Of a DNA stretch of 64,000 bases, positions 23,353 to 33,026 are shown one piece after another (position 1 is the first letter of the stretch; every line of letters begins with the position of its first letter). The stretch is from a bacterium (GTDB taxonomy: Bacteria > Armatimonadota > UBA5829), in NCBI GenBank assembly GCA_021371935.1, contig JAJFVF010000019.1, forward strand, positions 1-64,000, in the 5' to 3' direction. A program made the position numbers and the translations under genes. The notes below the pieces were generated by a model. It searched no databases, was not told where the DNA came from, and saw only the letters and a program-made list of their open reading frames with translations.

Positions 23353-23523
23353 TTAACACCATCCATATTCATATCCGGCTTCATACATGGCGACAACACC
23401 CCCGACAGGTCCCACAGATTTGATGTTGTGGCAAGGAGCAAGTATATAGCCTCCACCCTGCCCATGAAAGACCAGCTTGTCACCGAAGTCATTTTCGGTC
23501 ATTCGCGTTCCATGCCTGAGGTG
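23353..23523 (-). pseudogene. Remnant of a UroD-family (uroporphyrinogen decarboxylase-like) gene
   Basis: On the minus strand this reads DFGDKLVFHGQ joined directly to GGGYILAPCHNI, then VAMYEAGYEYG and a stop. Both pieces are hallmark segments of the C-terminal part of UroD/MtaA-family proteins, but the stretch that normally separates them (about 30 residues) is missing and nothing of the N-terminal 300 residues remains; an in-frame stop lies just upstream. It is therefore a decayed, internally deleted 3' end. An intact UroD-family gene of a different subfamily lies next to it on the opposite strand. Confidence 0.75.
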
Positions 23524-23651
23524 TTACCAAGACTTGATTAATCATCTTGAGGCATTCCACCTTCGCTCATGCGGAATAATCCTTCGCTTAGATGTGTGTT
23601 ATGGGAGTGCGTCCTTCCCGCCGAGCATTCTTCTGAACTGATTTGTTATTA

Positions 23652-23680
23652 TTGTATTGCCTCTGTTGCCGTGATACAAT
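23652..23680 (+). promoter_or_regulatory. Predicted promoter of the UroD-family gene
   Basis: TTGTAT (23652-23657), 17-nt spacer, TACAAT (23675-23680), ending 26 bases before the ATG at 23707. The transcript would have a leader of about 20 nt containing AGGAGG. Confidence 0.55.
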
Positions 23681-23706
23681 ATGCGGAACAGGAGGCAGCC
23701 TGCAAT

Positions 23707-24777
23707 ATGACACCTAGAGAACGCTTCACCGCAATCATGAACTTCAAACGGCCCGACAAACCGTTCATTTGGAACTTCCCGATCCGCCAGGCCACGATGG
23801 ACGAGTGGCTGAAACAGGGTCACCCTGAGGGTGTGAAAACGGAGGATCTCCTGGACTATGATTGGTTCGAAGGTATCCCTCTGTATGTTTCTCACTATCC
23901 TCTCTTCGAGAAGCAGGTCGTGGAGGAAAAGGACGGCCACGTGACCTATTATGACGAGGAGGGTGCGCTGCGCATGGACGGCATCGATGCGCAGGACAGC
24001 GGGTTCGTCACGCGCAAATGGCTGAAGTTTCCTGTCGAGAGCCGTGAAGACTTCATCAAGATGAAGGAACGCTACAACCCTGAAGACCCAGGCCGGAGGA
24101 TGGATGGTTTCGACGACGCGATCCATGCCACCCACACATCCGAGCGGCCGTATCTGCTTGCAATAAAAGGGTTTTATTGGACGATGAGGCAGTGGCTTGG
24201 CTTTGAGGGGCTGTCAGTTGCGTTCTATGATATGCCCGATCTGATCGATGATATGCTCGACTTCATCTTGGACTACAATATCCGTCTTCTTCGAGCGCAT
24301 GTCGCAGGTGCGAGGATAGACAATTTTATAATTGGTGAAGATATGGCGTATAAGACCGCATCGATGGTGTCACCGTCCGTGGTGCGTGAGAAGTTTGTTC
24401 CCAGGTACAAAGAGCTTATCCAGGAAGCCAGGAGACTGTGCGCGGAGACCGTCACCGTTGACTGTGACGGTCACATATCCGAGCTTATTCCTTTGTGGAT
24501 CGAGTCAGGCATCGATGGCACCAGTCCCGTGGAGATTGCTTCCGAGCAGGATCTTGTGTCATACGCGGAGCAATTCCCGGGATTTAGCTTTTTTTGTGGA
24601 ATCGACAAGCGTGTTTTGAGCCGTGGACGCAGTGAGGTCGAGGCGGAGATCGTGCCCAAGGCGAAGGCGCTATATTCGCGCGGCGGCTGGATTCCGGGAA
24701 TAGATCACGCCGTTCCTGCCGATGCCAAGTTTGAGAATTTCAGGTATATGATCGAGTTGCTGAAGGAGCTATGGTAA
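23707..24777 (+). CDS. UroD/MtaA-family protein (uroporphyrinogen decarboxylase-like)
   Basis: A 356-residue protein of the UroD superfamily, which includes corrinoid methyltransferases as well as haem enzymes. It starts MTPRERFTAIMNFKRPDK, the usual N-terminus of the non-haem subgroup, and ends without the GGGY(I/V)LAPxHNI segment of classical members, having SRGGWIPGIDHAVPADAKFENF instead. TVDCDGH and GIDKRVLSRG match the zinc- and phosphate-site regions of this branch. AGGAGG lies 11 bases upstream of the ATG. Substrate unknown; such genes are expanded in Armatimonadota and Planctomycetes. Confidence 0.85.
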   Translation: MTPRERFTAIMNFKRPDKPFIWNFPIRQATMDEWLKQGHPEGVKTEDLLDYDWFEGIPLYVSHYPLFEKQVVEEKDGHVTYYDEEGALRMDGIDAQDSGFVTRKWLKFPVESREDFIKMKERYNPEDPGRRMDGFDDAIHATHTSERPYLLAIKGFYWTMRQWLGFEGLSVAFYDMPDLIDDMLDFILDYNIRLLRAHVAGARIDNFIIGEDMAYKTASMVSPSVVREKFVPRYKELIQEARRLCAETVTVDCDGHISELIPLWIESGIDGTSPVEIASEQDLVSYAEQFPGFSFFCGIDKRVLSRGRSEVEAEIVPKAKALYSRGGWIPGIDHAVPADAKFENFRYMIELLKELW

Positions 24778-24811
24778 TCTGAGCTGAGATGGCTATGCGC
24801 AATAATTACAC

Positions 24812-24840
24812 TTGACAACCTCCAGCGTCATCCGTTAAGT
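24812..24840 (+). promoter_or_regulatory. Possible promoter of the GH172 gene
   Basis: Perfect TTGACA (24812-24817), 17-nt spacer, weak -10 TTAAGT (24835-24840). Position relative to the TTG start at 24894 is reasonable. Confidence 0.4.
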
Positions 24841-24893
24841 TATGCATGAGCTTTTATGTGAAGAATATGAGCAATACGCACAGGAGGAATCAC

Positions 24894-26477
24894 TTGAAGA
24901 ATTGGTTGGCAGTATTGATGTGCATCACTTTTGCTGTTCCGGCGTGCTCTGCTGAGTTCAGCTATGTCGATCTCGTAAAGAGATACACCGACCTTGAGGG
25001 GCTTGCGGCGCTTCCGGTTATGGGTGAGAAGTGTCAGCAGGCTTCCAGCTATGACCGTGCAAGTAAGTATGACGAGTCGACCGGCAAGTATGTGGCATGG
25101 GATGCAAATGGTGATGGCGGCGGCGTCATCCGAATGGAGGGTGATGAGTCGGTCTTTGCCGAGATGGAAGGTCCCGGCTGCATATGGCGCATATGGAGCG
25201 CATTGGCAGGCAGGGGGAAGCTAAAAATATATCTCGATGGGGCTCCCGAACCTGTAATCGACATGCCGTTCCACAGCTATTTTGACTACAGTGTTGATGC
25301 ATTTGATCTGCCTTCACTTATCAACATTGTTGCTCTGGGCAGAAACTGGTATGTTCCGATCCCTTACCAGAGGTCCTGTAAGATCATGGCCGAGAAGGAT
25401 TGGGGAGGCTATTTCCAGTTCACGTATACAACCTTTCCCAAGGACACAATCGTTCCGACATTCAAGAAAGATATGTCGCCCGAAGACAAGGCTGCTCTCA
25501 AGCAGACGGACAAGTTCATGACGTTCAGGCTCGGCCGTGACCCGGCTGGTGTCAGAAAAGGCGAGACATCGGAGACCAAGTCTCTGATCCTTGCGCCCGG
25601 GTCCAACAATGTCGTGACCAAACTCACCGGTCCCCGTGCAATAACAGCCATCAGACTGGCTATAGACCCTGCATGGGGCGAAAATGCAGAAAAGCAGCTT
25701 CGCGAGGTTGTATTGAAGATAAGTTGGGATGGCGAGAAGCTGCCCAGCGTATGGGTTCCGCTCGGCGATTTCTTTGGCGCGGCTCCCGGTATCCAGAAGT
25801 ATAAATCTCTGCCGATGGGTGTGACCGACAAGGAGATGTATTGTCTGTGGTATATGCCTTTTGCAAAGGATGCGGCGATCGAGCTTCAAAATGATGGCGC
25901 AAAGGCATTCCCGGTCAAGCTGAGTATAGCCAGCGCTCCCCTCACACGCGACATTAATGATCTGATGCGCTTCCATGCGAAATGGCACAGGGACGCATTT
26001 CTTCCGACGGAGCCTGAACGCGCAATAGACTGGACCATGCTCAAGACAAGCGGCCGGGGTCGTTTTGTTGGAGTGATGCTGGATGTGCGCAATCCCAAAG
26101 GCGGCTGGTGGGGCGAAGGCGACGAGAAGTTCTTCATCGACGGCGAAAAGTTCCCGTCCACATTCGGCACCGGTTCTGAGGATTATTTCGGTTACGCCTG
26201 GTGCTCACCGGACTATTTCCAGGATGCATTTCATAATCAGACTCGCCAGGCTCCAGATAACAGGTGGGCCAGTCTGAACCGCTGGCAGATAGCGGACAGT
26301 GTGCCGTTCCAGAGGAGCTTCGAGGGCGATATCGAGAAATACTGGCCGAATGATCGCCCGACGCTATATGCGTCCACTGCATACTGGTATCTTGCAGTCG
26401 GCGGCGAGGATCCGTATGAGCCAGTCGAACCTGTTTCGGAGCGTACGGACTATTGCTCGTTGGATGATACAAAGTAA
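24894..26477 (+). CDS. Exported GH172-family (DUF2961) glycoside hydrolase
   Basis: A 527-residue exported protein. The TTG at 24894 is chosen because AGGAGG lies 7 bases upstream and it makes a compact signal peptide (MKNWLAVLMCITFAVPACSA); the upstream ATG at 24846 has no ribosome site. The mature part has the DUF2961 landmarks: GCIWRIWSA, KIYLDGAPEPVIDMPF, the late GEGDEKFFIDGEKFPS segment and GTGSEDYFGYAWC. GH172 includes difructose-anhydride and arabinofuranan-type hydrolases acting on furanosides; acidic residues in GSEDY and GEGDEKF are consistent with the catalytic region. The exact substrate is not predictable. A terminator follows. Confidence 0.88.
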   Translation: MKNWLAVLMCITFAVPACSAEFSYVDLVKRYTDLEGLAALPVMGEKCQQASSYDRASKYDESTGKYVAWDANGDGGGVIRMEGDESVFAEMEGPGCIWRIWSALAGRGKLKIYLDGAPEPVIDMPFHSYFDYSVDAFDLPSLINIVALGRNWYVPIPYQRSCKIMAEKDWGGYFQFTYTTFPKDTIVPTFKKDMSPEDKAALKQTDKFMTFRLGRDPAGVRKGETSETKSLILAPGSNNVVTKLTGPRAITAIRLAIDPAWGENAEKQLREVVLKISWDGEKLPSVWVPLGDFFGAAPGIQKYKSLPMGVTDKEMYCLWYMPFAKDAAIELQNDGAKAFPVKLSIASAPLTRDINDLMRFHAKWHRDAFLPTEPERAIDWTMLKTSGRGRFVGVMLDVRNPKGGWWGEGDEKFFIDGEKFPSTFGTGSEDYFGYAWCSPDYFQDAFHNQTRQAPDNRWASLNRWQIADSVPFQRSFEGDIEKYWPNDRPTLYASTAYWYLAVGGEDPYEPVEPVSERTDYCSLDDTK

Positions 26478-26536
26478 CACAATCACCTATATAGAAATGC
26501 CGCTGGAATGGCAGAATAATATATAGAGAGTTCGGC

Positions 26537-26578
26537 ATCCCTCCAGATGTATGCTTGGAGGGATTGCATTTATTTTTA
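26537..26578 (+). terminator. Terminator after the GH172 gene
   Basis: A 9-bp stem ATCCCTCCA / TGGAGGGAT with a 10-nt loop is followed by a T-rich stretch ending TTTATTTTT. Confidence 0.75.
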
Positions 26579-26589
26579 TAGACAGGTTG

Positions 26590-26618
26590 TTGACAGTGTG
26601 CCCGGCTGGTGATATACT
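26590..26618 (+). promoter_or_regulatory. Strong predicted promoter of the phosphatase-sigma block
   Basis: Consensus TTGACA (26590-26595), 17-nt spacer, TATACT (26613-26618), 12 bases behind the preceding terminator and 53 bases before the ATG at 26671. The best housekeeping-type promoter in this part of the window. Confidence 0.75.
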
Positions 26619-26670
26619 CAGCCCAGGTATACTTCAAAATCCGCTTTATCCCGCCCGTGGGAGACACGAA

Positions 26671-28944
26671 ATGCTAAAAGGCATCACTAAGGCTGACGGC
26701 GGCAATTCGCCTGAGGACCGATATGGGATTGTAGTTGCTCTTTCCAATTTGTCCAAGACTCTTGATGCTGCCGATGGCAGTGTCGCGTTTCCTGCTGCTG
26801 CGGAGGCAGGCGCGACTCTGCTGCGTGTCTCCAAGACAGTAGTCTTCATAAAAGATCAAAATGGCAAGCTTGTAGCGGTAGGCAATAATGGCCTGAGTAA
26901 TAAACCTGGCTTACTTGCCACTGCAAAGTCTGTTGCCCGTGAATCGCTTGACTCGTCTGCCCCGGTGATCTACCCAAACTCTTACGGTAAGAACCAGAAT
27001 TTGACGCTGAACCTGAAGAAGCTAGGGATATCCGCTGTTTTGAGCGTGCCTATGAGGGTTGGTGAGACAAATTTAGGCGCTTTCGTTGCCCTGTCGGAGG
27101 ACTCGAGGACATTTGCTCCCGGTGACATTGAGCTTGCCCATGTTGTAGCCAGCCAAGCGGCTCTTGCGGCGTGGAAAAACATTGGCCCGAGCGCAGAAAT
27201 GTCTGGTGCGGAGCCGAGCGATTTGATCAGTCTGGCAAATCGCAAGATTCAAGAGCTTTCGCTGGTCAATCAGGTCAGCCATGCAGTAAGTTCAACTCTG
27301 GACCTCGACAAGCTGCTGGATATCGCTCTTGAGCAGTCAATGGCGGCTGTTGGGGCGGATGCCGGTTCATTGATGCTCATAAGTGAGGAAACCGGCAGGC
27401 TGGAGATTGTGGCTTCTCGCGGCATTGCCCGAAAGTGGGTCGAGAATACCAAACAGCCTGTTGGATACAGTATAGCTGGGTGGGTTGCAGAACACGGTGA
27501 GAGTGTTCTGGTCAGTGATGCGCACAGCGATCTTCGTTTCCATATGCCTTTCTTTCGAGATAATATCACCTCGGCTGCGTCCGTTCCGCTCAAAGCCAAG
27601 GGTGTGATAATAGGTGTGCTCAATGTCAACACGACCGACCCGGAGAGAGTTTTTGATGAGCGCGACCTTGAACTGCTCAGCACTGTCGCCAACCAGATGG
27701 CGGTCGCAATAGTAAATGCCCGATTGTATGCCCGTGTCAATCGCCGCACCAAACAGCTCGACAGCCTTTTGCAGATATCGCGCACTGTGACATCCACTCT
27801 CAATCTGGACGAGGTAATGCACAGGGTATCGGAGGTTATCTGCCGTGTCTTCCAGCTTGAGGTATGTTCCATACTGCTCATGGACGAACTCAGCGGTCGT
27901 TTCCGGCTCGGGCATGGCCTTGGATTAAAGAGCAGGCGCAAATTTGTATATTATGATGTTGCTGCTCCATTTGCTCATCGAGTCAAAAAGACCAATATGA
28001 AGTTCACCGTACGTGATGTCAACAAGTCTGATCTTTTGCGTACGGACATCTCACGTGCTGAAAAGTTCAAGACTGCCGTCGCAATCCCTCTCAAGCATCA
28101 TGGAAAAATTGTCGGGGTTGCGGTCGGTTTTTCCCGGGAGACCCGCACATTTGTAAAGTCACAGCAGGACCTCATGCGTCCTGTCGGTGAGCTTGCGGGC
28201 ATTGCGATACGTCATGCCCGCATCTACAGGCAGAAGTATAAGATTGCGGAAATCCTTCAGCAGCGTCTGGTGCCTGCCGAGGCGCCAAAGATAAAAGGGC
28301 TGGATATAGGCCACAAATTCCTGCCAGCTCAGGAAGTAGGCGGTGATTATTATGACTTTATCAAAGTCGGACCGGATATGCTTGGGATCGCACTTGGGGA
28401 TGTAGCCGGCAGCGACGTTGAAGCCGCCGAGTATACAACGATGGGTAAGCACGTGCTTCGCGCATATGCTCACGAATACGCGTATCCGGCAGATGTATTG
28501 GTGAAGACGAACAACATTGTCTGTGAGGATACTCGTTCGGACATGTTCATCAGTCTCTTCTATGGCATAATTGATCTCAAGTCGATGAAGCTGCATTATG
28601 CCAATGCGGGCTGCGAACCGGCTATTCACTACAGCGTCCGTACAGGCGAGTGTAAAGTGTTGCTCTCGGACGGCATTCTGCTTGGGATCAGGAAAGGCAC
28701 GCAGTATGCCCAGCAAGAGATCGATCTTGAGCCGGGCGATGTGCTGATGGTCTATACTGACGGCTTGACCGAAGCCGGCGAAGAGGGTGAGAGATTCGGG
28801 ACCCAGCGCGTAATGGACCTGCTTGCAGACTTTGCCCCCCTGAGCGCCCAGGAGATTGTGAACGGCGTGTATGATGCGCTCCTCGAGTTTGGCCATGGCC
28901 GCATCACAGACGATGTCGCGATGGTCGTCACCAAGATTGTCTGA
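26671..28944 (+). CDS. GAF-GAF-GAF-PP2C (SpoIIE-type) serine phosphatase
   Basis: A 757-residue cytosolic signalling protein. A degenerate GAF domain lies at about 15-175, a canonical one at about 190-350 (LVNQVSHAVSSTLDLDKLLD, then YSIAGWVAEHGE), and a third at about 365-530 (ISRTVTSTLNLDEVMHRV). The C-terminal 200 residues are a SpoIIE/RsbU-type PP2C phosphatase: GGDYYDF, IALGDVAGSDVEAA, YTDGLTEA and DDVAMVV provide the metal-binding aspartates. Such enzymes dephosphorylate STAS anti-anti-sigma factors in partner-switching circuits; a STAS protein with the target serine is at 43446. The ATG at 26671 has a GGGAGA site. Next downstream, 118 bases away, is an ECF sigma factor. Confidence 0.9.
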   Translation: MLKGITKADGGNSPEDRYGIVVALSNLSKTLDAADGSVAFPAAAEAGATLLRVSKTVVFIKDQNGKLVAVGNNGLSNKPGLLATAKSVARESLDSSAPVIYPNSYGKNQNLTLNLKKLGISAVLSVPMRVGETNLGAFVALSEDSRTFAPGDIELAHVVASQAALAAWKNIGPSAEMSGAEPSDLISLANRKIQELSLVNQVSHAVSSTLDLDKLLDIALEQSMAAVGADAGSLMLISEETGRLEIVASRGIARKWVENTKQPVGYSIAGWVAEHGESVLVSDAHSDLRFHMPFFRDNITSAASVPLKAKGVIIGVLNVNTTDPERVFDERDLELLSTVANQMAVAIVNARLYARVNRRTKQLDSLLQISRTVTSTLNLDEVMHRVSEVICRVFQLEVCSILLMDELSGRFRLGHGLGLKSRRKFVYYDVAAPFAHRVKKTNMKFTVRDVNKSDLLRTDISRAEKFKTAVAIPLKHHGKIVGVAVGFSRETRTFVKSQQDLMRPVGELAGIAIRHARIYRQKYKIAEILQQRLVPAEAPKIKGLDIGHKFLPAQEVGGDYYDFIKVGPDMLGIALGDVAGSDVEAAEYTTMGKHVLRAYAHEYAYPADVLVKTNNIVCEDTRSDMFISLFYGIIDLKSMKLHYANAGCEPAIHYSVRTGECKVLLSDGILLGIRKGTQYAQQEIDLEPGDVLMVYTDGLTEAGEEGERFGTQRVMDLLADFAPLSAQEIVNGVYDALLEFGHGRITDDVAMVVTKIV

Positions 28945-29062
28945 AACCCCGAGTCGTGTTATGAAACGGCTAATCCAGTAAAAAACTATCAAAGCCCAAC
29001 GATCCACACCAACCAATCGGTAAAATATTGGGGCTTATCAATTGGAGGACTGGACTTAACGG

Positions 29063-30751
29063 GTGATAGACTGGAAAAATAGTTTGGTACGGGCGCAGCA
29101 GGGCGATCTAGCAGCTTTCGATGCGGTGGTGAAACAATTCCAGGGCATGGCTGTAGGATATGCCTATTCCATTCTCCATGATTTTCAGCTTGCTGAAGAT
29201 GCTGCACAGGAAGCTTTTATACAGGCTTATATGGATCGCGAAATGCTGCGTGAACCGCAGGCTTTTCCGGCTTGGCTGCGAAAGCTGGTGTTCAAGCAAT
29301 GTGACCGCATCACGCGCAAGAAAAGGGTTTCCACTACACCGCTTGATGATAACGTCGATCTTCATATAGCAAGCCCTACACTTCTTGAGACTGTTGAGCG
29401 GCAAGAGACTCAGAAAGTGGTGCTGTCCGCTGTTGATACTCTCCCTGAGGATCAGCGAATAGCCACTATGCTCTACTATATCGATGGGTATTCACTTTCC
29501 GAGGTAGGCGAATTCCTCGATGTTCCTGCTCATACCATCAAAAGCCGCCTTCACTGTGCAAGAGCCAAACTGCGCAATAAGATGATCGGCCTGGTAGAAG
29601 AAACACTGAAACAAAATGCTCCGGGTGAAAACTTCCATAACAGGATACGTAAGATTCTGGAAGGCATTGCGCAGTTTCCCTGGGAGAGCACATGGTTTTG
29701 TTTTGAGGGTTCACTCTATGGCTGTCTAAAGTACATCGACAAGGAGATCAATCTGGCATACTTGATGGGAGTATCCGGTGGAGCATTCAAGTTCTTTTGG
29801 CATCCTGATAGTTCACCGGCGATGTGCGATCTTTCATTGTTGGGCGAGGAACCGATCAAGCGAATCTGCAAGGCTCTGGGATACAGTTACACTTATGATG
29901 AGGACAGATATACAATTTGCCATAAGAATGGGGATCTCGGCGGCCTGCAAAAAGACCCCAGCCACACAGAGGAGTACTACACACAGAGAATAGTAAAAAG
30001 TATTGATGCCGGTCGACCGGTCCTGGCGAGGGGGATATTGCCTGTTCCTATTTTCGATGACAAGGTGTTTTTAGAATACTGTGTTATAACCGGATATAAC
30101 GAAGGCGGTAAGGTCCTTTATGGTGCAAGTTATTTCCAGGCAATGTTACAACAAAGCGGCTACTTCCGTGTGGAAGACTGGTATGACAAGTGTTTTGGTG
30201 TCATAACTCTTGGACAAAGGTGCAAGCCACAGACCCCGCTGGAAATCGTCACTGACGCAGTAGCCTGGGCTATCGATCTTGCCCGCACACCAAAACGCAA
30301 TACAACCATGCCGACCAGAGTCGGAACGCATACATGGCATTATTCCGGTCTGGCAGCCTATGACGTTCTGGCCAACGAACTGCTTAATGACAAGAGATTT
30401 CCCAATGACGATAAGGTTTTGTCCGCAGCAATTGAGTTGTTCATGTTCGATGGCATCTTCCTCCTGCTGGAAGAAAGGCAGAATGCCGCTGCCTTTCTGA
30501 GTCAGATGGCTTCAGGCGGACTGCCCGGAACAGGGCTGATACAGCATGCGGCGGATCTATACTCAGAAGAGGCAGCTATCTTGCGCAGTTCCACTGAGTA
30601 TATTTCCTTCCAACCTCATACTCAGTTGGATGTGATTGCAGACAGGTCTGTGCGTCGGGAACTGTGTAATATTGTCCGGGAGGCGAAGATCAAGGAGGAA
30701 TGCGCGATATCACAGCTTGAACTAGTTTATAAAGTGCTGACGAACTGCTAA
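29063..30751 (+). CDS. ECF sigma factor fused to a C39/BtrH-like domain
   Basis: A 562-residue fusion. Residues 1-75 are sigma region 2 (AAFDAVVKQF, LAEDAAQEAFIQAYMD, AFPAWLRKLVFKQCDR) and about 115-170 region 4 (TLPEDQRIATMLYYIDGYSL, then VPAHTIKSRLHCARAKLR). From about 195 to the end is a domain homologous to the two following genes, resembling the BtrH N-terminal/peptidase C39-like fold: YLMGVSGGAFK, ALGYSYTY, IDAGRPVLARG, YCVITGYNEGGKVLYG. The position of the C39 catalytic cysteine is Ser here, so protease activity is unlikely. The start is GTG, with GGAGG about 14 bases upstream. No anti-sigma gene is adjacent; the fused domain may replace it. Confidence 0.85.
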   Translation: MIDWKNSLVRAQQGDLAAFDAVVKQFQGMAVGYAYSILHDFQLAEDAAQEAFIQAYMDREMLREPQAFPAWLRKLVFKQCDRITRKKRVSTTPLDDNVDLHIASPTLLETVERQETQKVVLSAVDTLPEDQRIATMLYYIDGYSLSEVGEFLDVPAHTIKSRLHCARAKLRNKMIGLVEETLKQNAPGENFHNRIRKILEGIAQFPWESTWFCFEGSLYGCLKYIDKEINLAYLMGVSGGAFKFFWHPDSSPAMCDLSLLGEEPIKRICKALGYSYTYDEDRYTICHKNGDLGGLQKDPSHTEEYYTQRIVKSIDAGRPVLARGILPVPIFDDKVFLEYCVITGYNEGGKVLYGASYFQAMLQQSGYFRVEDWYDKCFGVITLGQRCKPQTPLEIVTDAVAWAIDLARTPKRNTTMPTRVGTHTWHYSGLAAYDVLANELLNDKRFPNDDKVLSAAIELFMFDGIFLLLEERQNAAAFLSQMASGGLPGTGLIQHAADLYSEEAAILRSSTEYISFQPHTQLDVIADRSVRRELCNIVREAKIKEECAISQLELVYKVLTNC

Positions 30752-30774
30752 TGGATTTTTAGGGAGAAAATGGG

Positions 30775-31851
30775 ATGAAAACAATTTTGCTCGTGGCAAG
30801 TGTAATGATTTTTGGATTGAGCCTGTCATCTTATGGAGCAGAGGAGAAACCGGTGCATCAGAAAAAGAACGTAATACTCGGGTTGAGTAAAGTTGACTGG
30901 AGTGATGTCACAAAACAAAATGAATTTATAAGCTGTGTGATATCGGCCATGGAGCACCTCGGCAAAAAATACACTTATGACGATTTGGCATGTGTATCGG
31001 GCTGCGCGTTCCGCGCCTGCTGCACTTCAAAGCAGAACATAAATCCGAGTTCATATCATGTGACCAGCGATATTGCGATAATACCGCACACTTTCAAGAT
31101 GCTGGGGTACAGTTTCACATTGCACAAGAGAAGTGATTATGAGACGGATAAAAAGCTCATTATGGACAGCATAGATAAAGGCATCCCGGTACTAACCTTT
31201 CACGGCGTAGCTAATTGGTCGGAATGCTGCATAATCTCCGGCTATGATGATGATGGCGCTGTATTGCTTGGTTATAGCTCTTTTTGCGACTATACCAACG
31301 GGGCGCGCGACAGCGAATACTTCCGCTTTTGCGATTGGCATGATGGCTGGTTTGAACAGGGAAACGGCAAGATACTGATCATTGGCGAACCAACGAAGCT
31401 GCCTTGTAAGGAAGAGATCACTAAGGAATCGCTGAAAATAGCGGTGAAGCTGATCAGAGGAACTGCCTCAGAAAGCAAGGATTGGGTGACTGGATATGCA
31501 GGTCATACTAGGTATGCAGAGTTGCTATGCAAAGACACTGATGATTGGGATATGCACTACACTGCGATCGCAACCAATCTCGGTACCCTATATCGAGACA
31601 AGCTCTACGTGGCGCCATTCCTGCGTGAGGCCAAGGCGGTTCTAAAGGACAAGGATGACACGCTGGAGCAGTGCGCGAAACTCTATGACCAGATATCGGA
31701 TCTGGTGCGTGAGATGCTTAAGCTCATTCCGGATGATCTATCTCTGGGCAAAGGTGTCCTGGACAAAGAGCTGCGCAAGCAGTATGCGCAGCGCGTATAC
31801 AAGATAAGAGATTTGGAAAAGCAGGCTGCAGATTTGCTTGAGAAGATATAG
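30775..31851 (+). CDS. Exported C39/BtrH-like domain protein, paralog of the sigma-fused domain
   Basis: A 358-residue protein with a clear signal peptide (MKTILLVASVMIFGLSLSSYG) and the domain of the preceding gene. Landmarks: GLSKVDWSDVTKQNEFISCV, DDLACVSGCAFR, HTFKMLGYSF, RSDYETDKKLIMDSIDKGIP, CCIISGYDDDGAVLLGYSSF and YFRFCDWHDGWF. Here the catalytic-like position is Cys (ISCVISAM). The C-terminal third is helical and charged, possibly a coiled coil. It starts 23 bases after the sigma-fusion stop behind AGGGAG. Export makes it a candidate periplasmic partner or ligand binder for the system. No enzymatic activity can be asserted. Confidence 0.8.
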   Translation: MKTILLVASVMIFGLSLSSYGAEEKPVHQKKNVILGLSKVDWSDVTKQNEFISCVISAMEHLGKKYTYDDLACVSGCAFRACCTSKQNINPSSYHVTSDIAIIPHTFKMLGYSFTLHKRSDYETDKKLIMDSIDKGIPVLTFHGVANWSECCIISGYDDDGAVLLGYSSFCDYTNGARDSEYFRFCDWHDGWFEQGNGKILIIGEPTKLPCKEEITKESLKIAVKLIRGTASESKDWVTGYAGHTRYAELLCKDTDDWDMHYTAIATNLGTLYRDKLYVAPFLREAKAVLKDKDDTLEQCAKLYDQISDLVREMLKLIPDDLSLGKGVLDKELRKQYAQRVYKIRDLEKQAADLLEKI

Positions 31852-31949
31852 GAATCGTGGCATGAACACTTTCGCGACTGCTCCGCGGTGTTGTTGTGTT
31901 CGCCACGAAGGGAACGAAAATGCTCCGCATTTTCGAAGGAGGATTCACT

Positions 31950-32915
31950 ATGAAGAGGAACGTAATATCGGGCCTGCGCAAAGTCGACTGGAGTGACGTC
32001 ACAAGACAGAGTGAGTATATAAACAGCGTCATCTCTGCGCTGTGCGGCCTTGGCGAGAGCCTGGATTATGATTATGTCTGTGCTGTTTCGGGAAGTGCAT
32101 TCCGCACCTCGTTTTCAGCAGAGGGATGGAACCATGGCAATTATCATGTTATCAATACGCCGGTTATCCTTGAGCATACTTTCAAAATGCTGGGGTACAA
32201 CGTTTCACAGCACACCCGGAGTGATTATGAGACCGACAGCAGGCTTATAATGGACAGCATAGACAAGGGTGTTCCAGTCATAACCGTTGAGGGTGTAGTC
32301 TGTTGTGCTGATGCATGCGTGATATCCGGCTACGACGATGACGGCCGAGTGCTGCTGGGCTGGAACCCGTTTATGTATATTAAGGACGATCATCCTGAAG
32401 CGCCGGATGAGACAGGTTATTTCAGAAAGACGGATTGGCACAACGGTTTCTTCGCGGACGGTAAAGGGAAAATACTCATCATTGAAGGCAAGTGTGAGAA
32501 GCCTGACAAACAAACCGTTTTATCGGAGACTCTGAAGCTGATCTCACGGCTTATTCGGGAAGAGAGCCTGGTGCCGGGTCAACATAACGGTCTCGCCGCA
32601 CATAAGGCTTTTGCCGATGCGCTGCTTACGTATACATGGGATGACAACGACTTGGTGTATCTTAATGTGATGTGCAACTACAAACAGTATCTCGACCGGC
32701 AGTATGCAGTCAAGTTCTTCCGCGACAACGACAGAGACGATCTGGCAGATAGCTATGAAGAGATAGCAGCGCTTTGCGCAAAGCTCGGGCAGATTATCCC
32801 GCAGGACTTCACTGCGGGTGATATGTTCAGCGACAAGGAGAATCTGAGACCATACTGCGACGTTCTGCTGCAGATACGCGATCTTGAAGAGGGAGTCCTA
32901 CCTCTATTTGGCTAA
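31950..32915 (+). CDS. Cytosolic C39/BtrH-like domain protein, second paralog
   Basis: A 321-residue paralog of the previous protein without a signal peptide: VISGLRKVDWSDVTRQSEYI, VCAVSGSAFR, HTFKMLGYNV, RSDYETDSRLIMDSIDKGVP, ACVISGYDDDGRVLLGWNPF, GYFRKTDWHNGFF. The C39-type cysteine is replaced by Ser (INSVISAL). The middle segment GLAAHKAFADALL also occurs in the sigma fusion (GLAAYDVLANELL) but is altered in the exported protein. The ATG at 31950 follows AAGGAGG by 8 bases. About half the residues of the core match the exported paralog, implying a local duplication that later diverged in location. Confidence 0.8.
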   Translation: MKRNVISGLRKVDWSDVTRQSEYINSVISALCGLGESLDYDYVCAVSGSAFRTSFSAEGWNHGNYHVINTPVILEHTFKMLGYNVSQHTRSDYETDSRLIMDSIDKGVPVITVEGVVCCADACVISGYDDDGRVLLGWNPFMYIKDDHPEAPDETGYFRKTDWHNGFFADGKGKILIIEGKCEKPDKQTVLSETLKLISRLIREESLVPGQHNGLAAHKAFADALLTYTWDDNDLVYLNVMCNYKQYLDRQYAVKFFRDNDRDDLADSYEEIAALCAKLGQIIPQDFTAGDMFSDKENLRPYCDVLLQIRDLEEGVLPLFG

Positions 32916-33026
32916 CCTGTTGTCATTCATCCTGTATATTTATGCGATGGTTTCACTACGATAGCAGGATCAGCAGGAAATACGTAGAATTATGGTTTGA
33001 CAAGTAAGTGTATTACGGAGGACATT

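Noticed and set aside
30775-32915. The BtrH-like paralogs as active cysteine proteases or a bacteriocin-processing system
   Set aside because: The Cys position is not conserved among the three copies, no ABC transporter or double-glycine precursor is nearby, and the His/Asp pattern is not clear.
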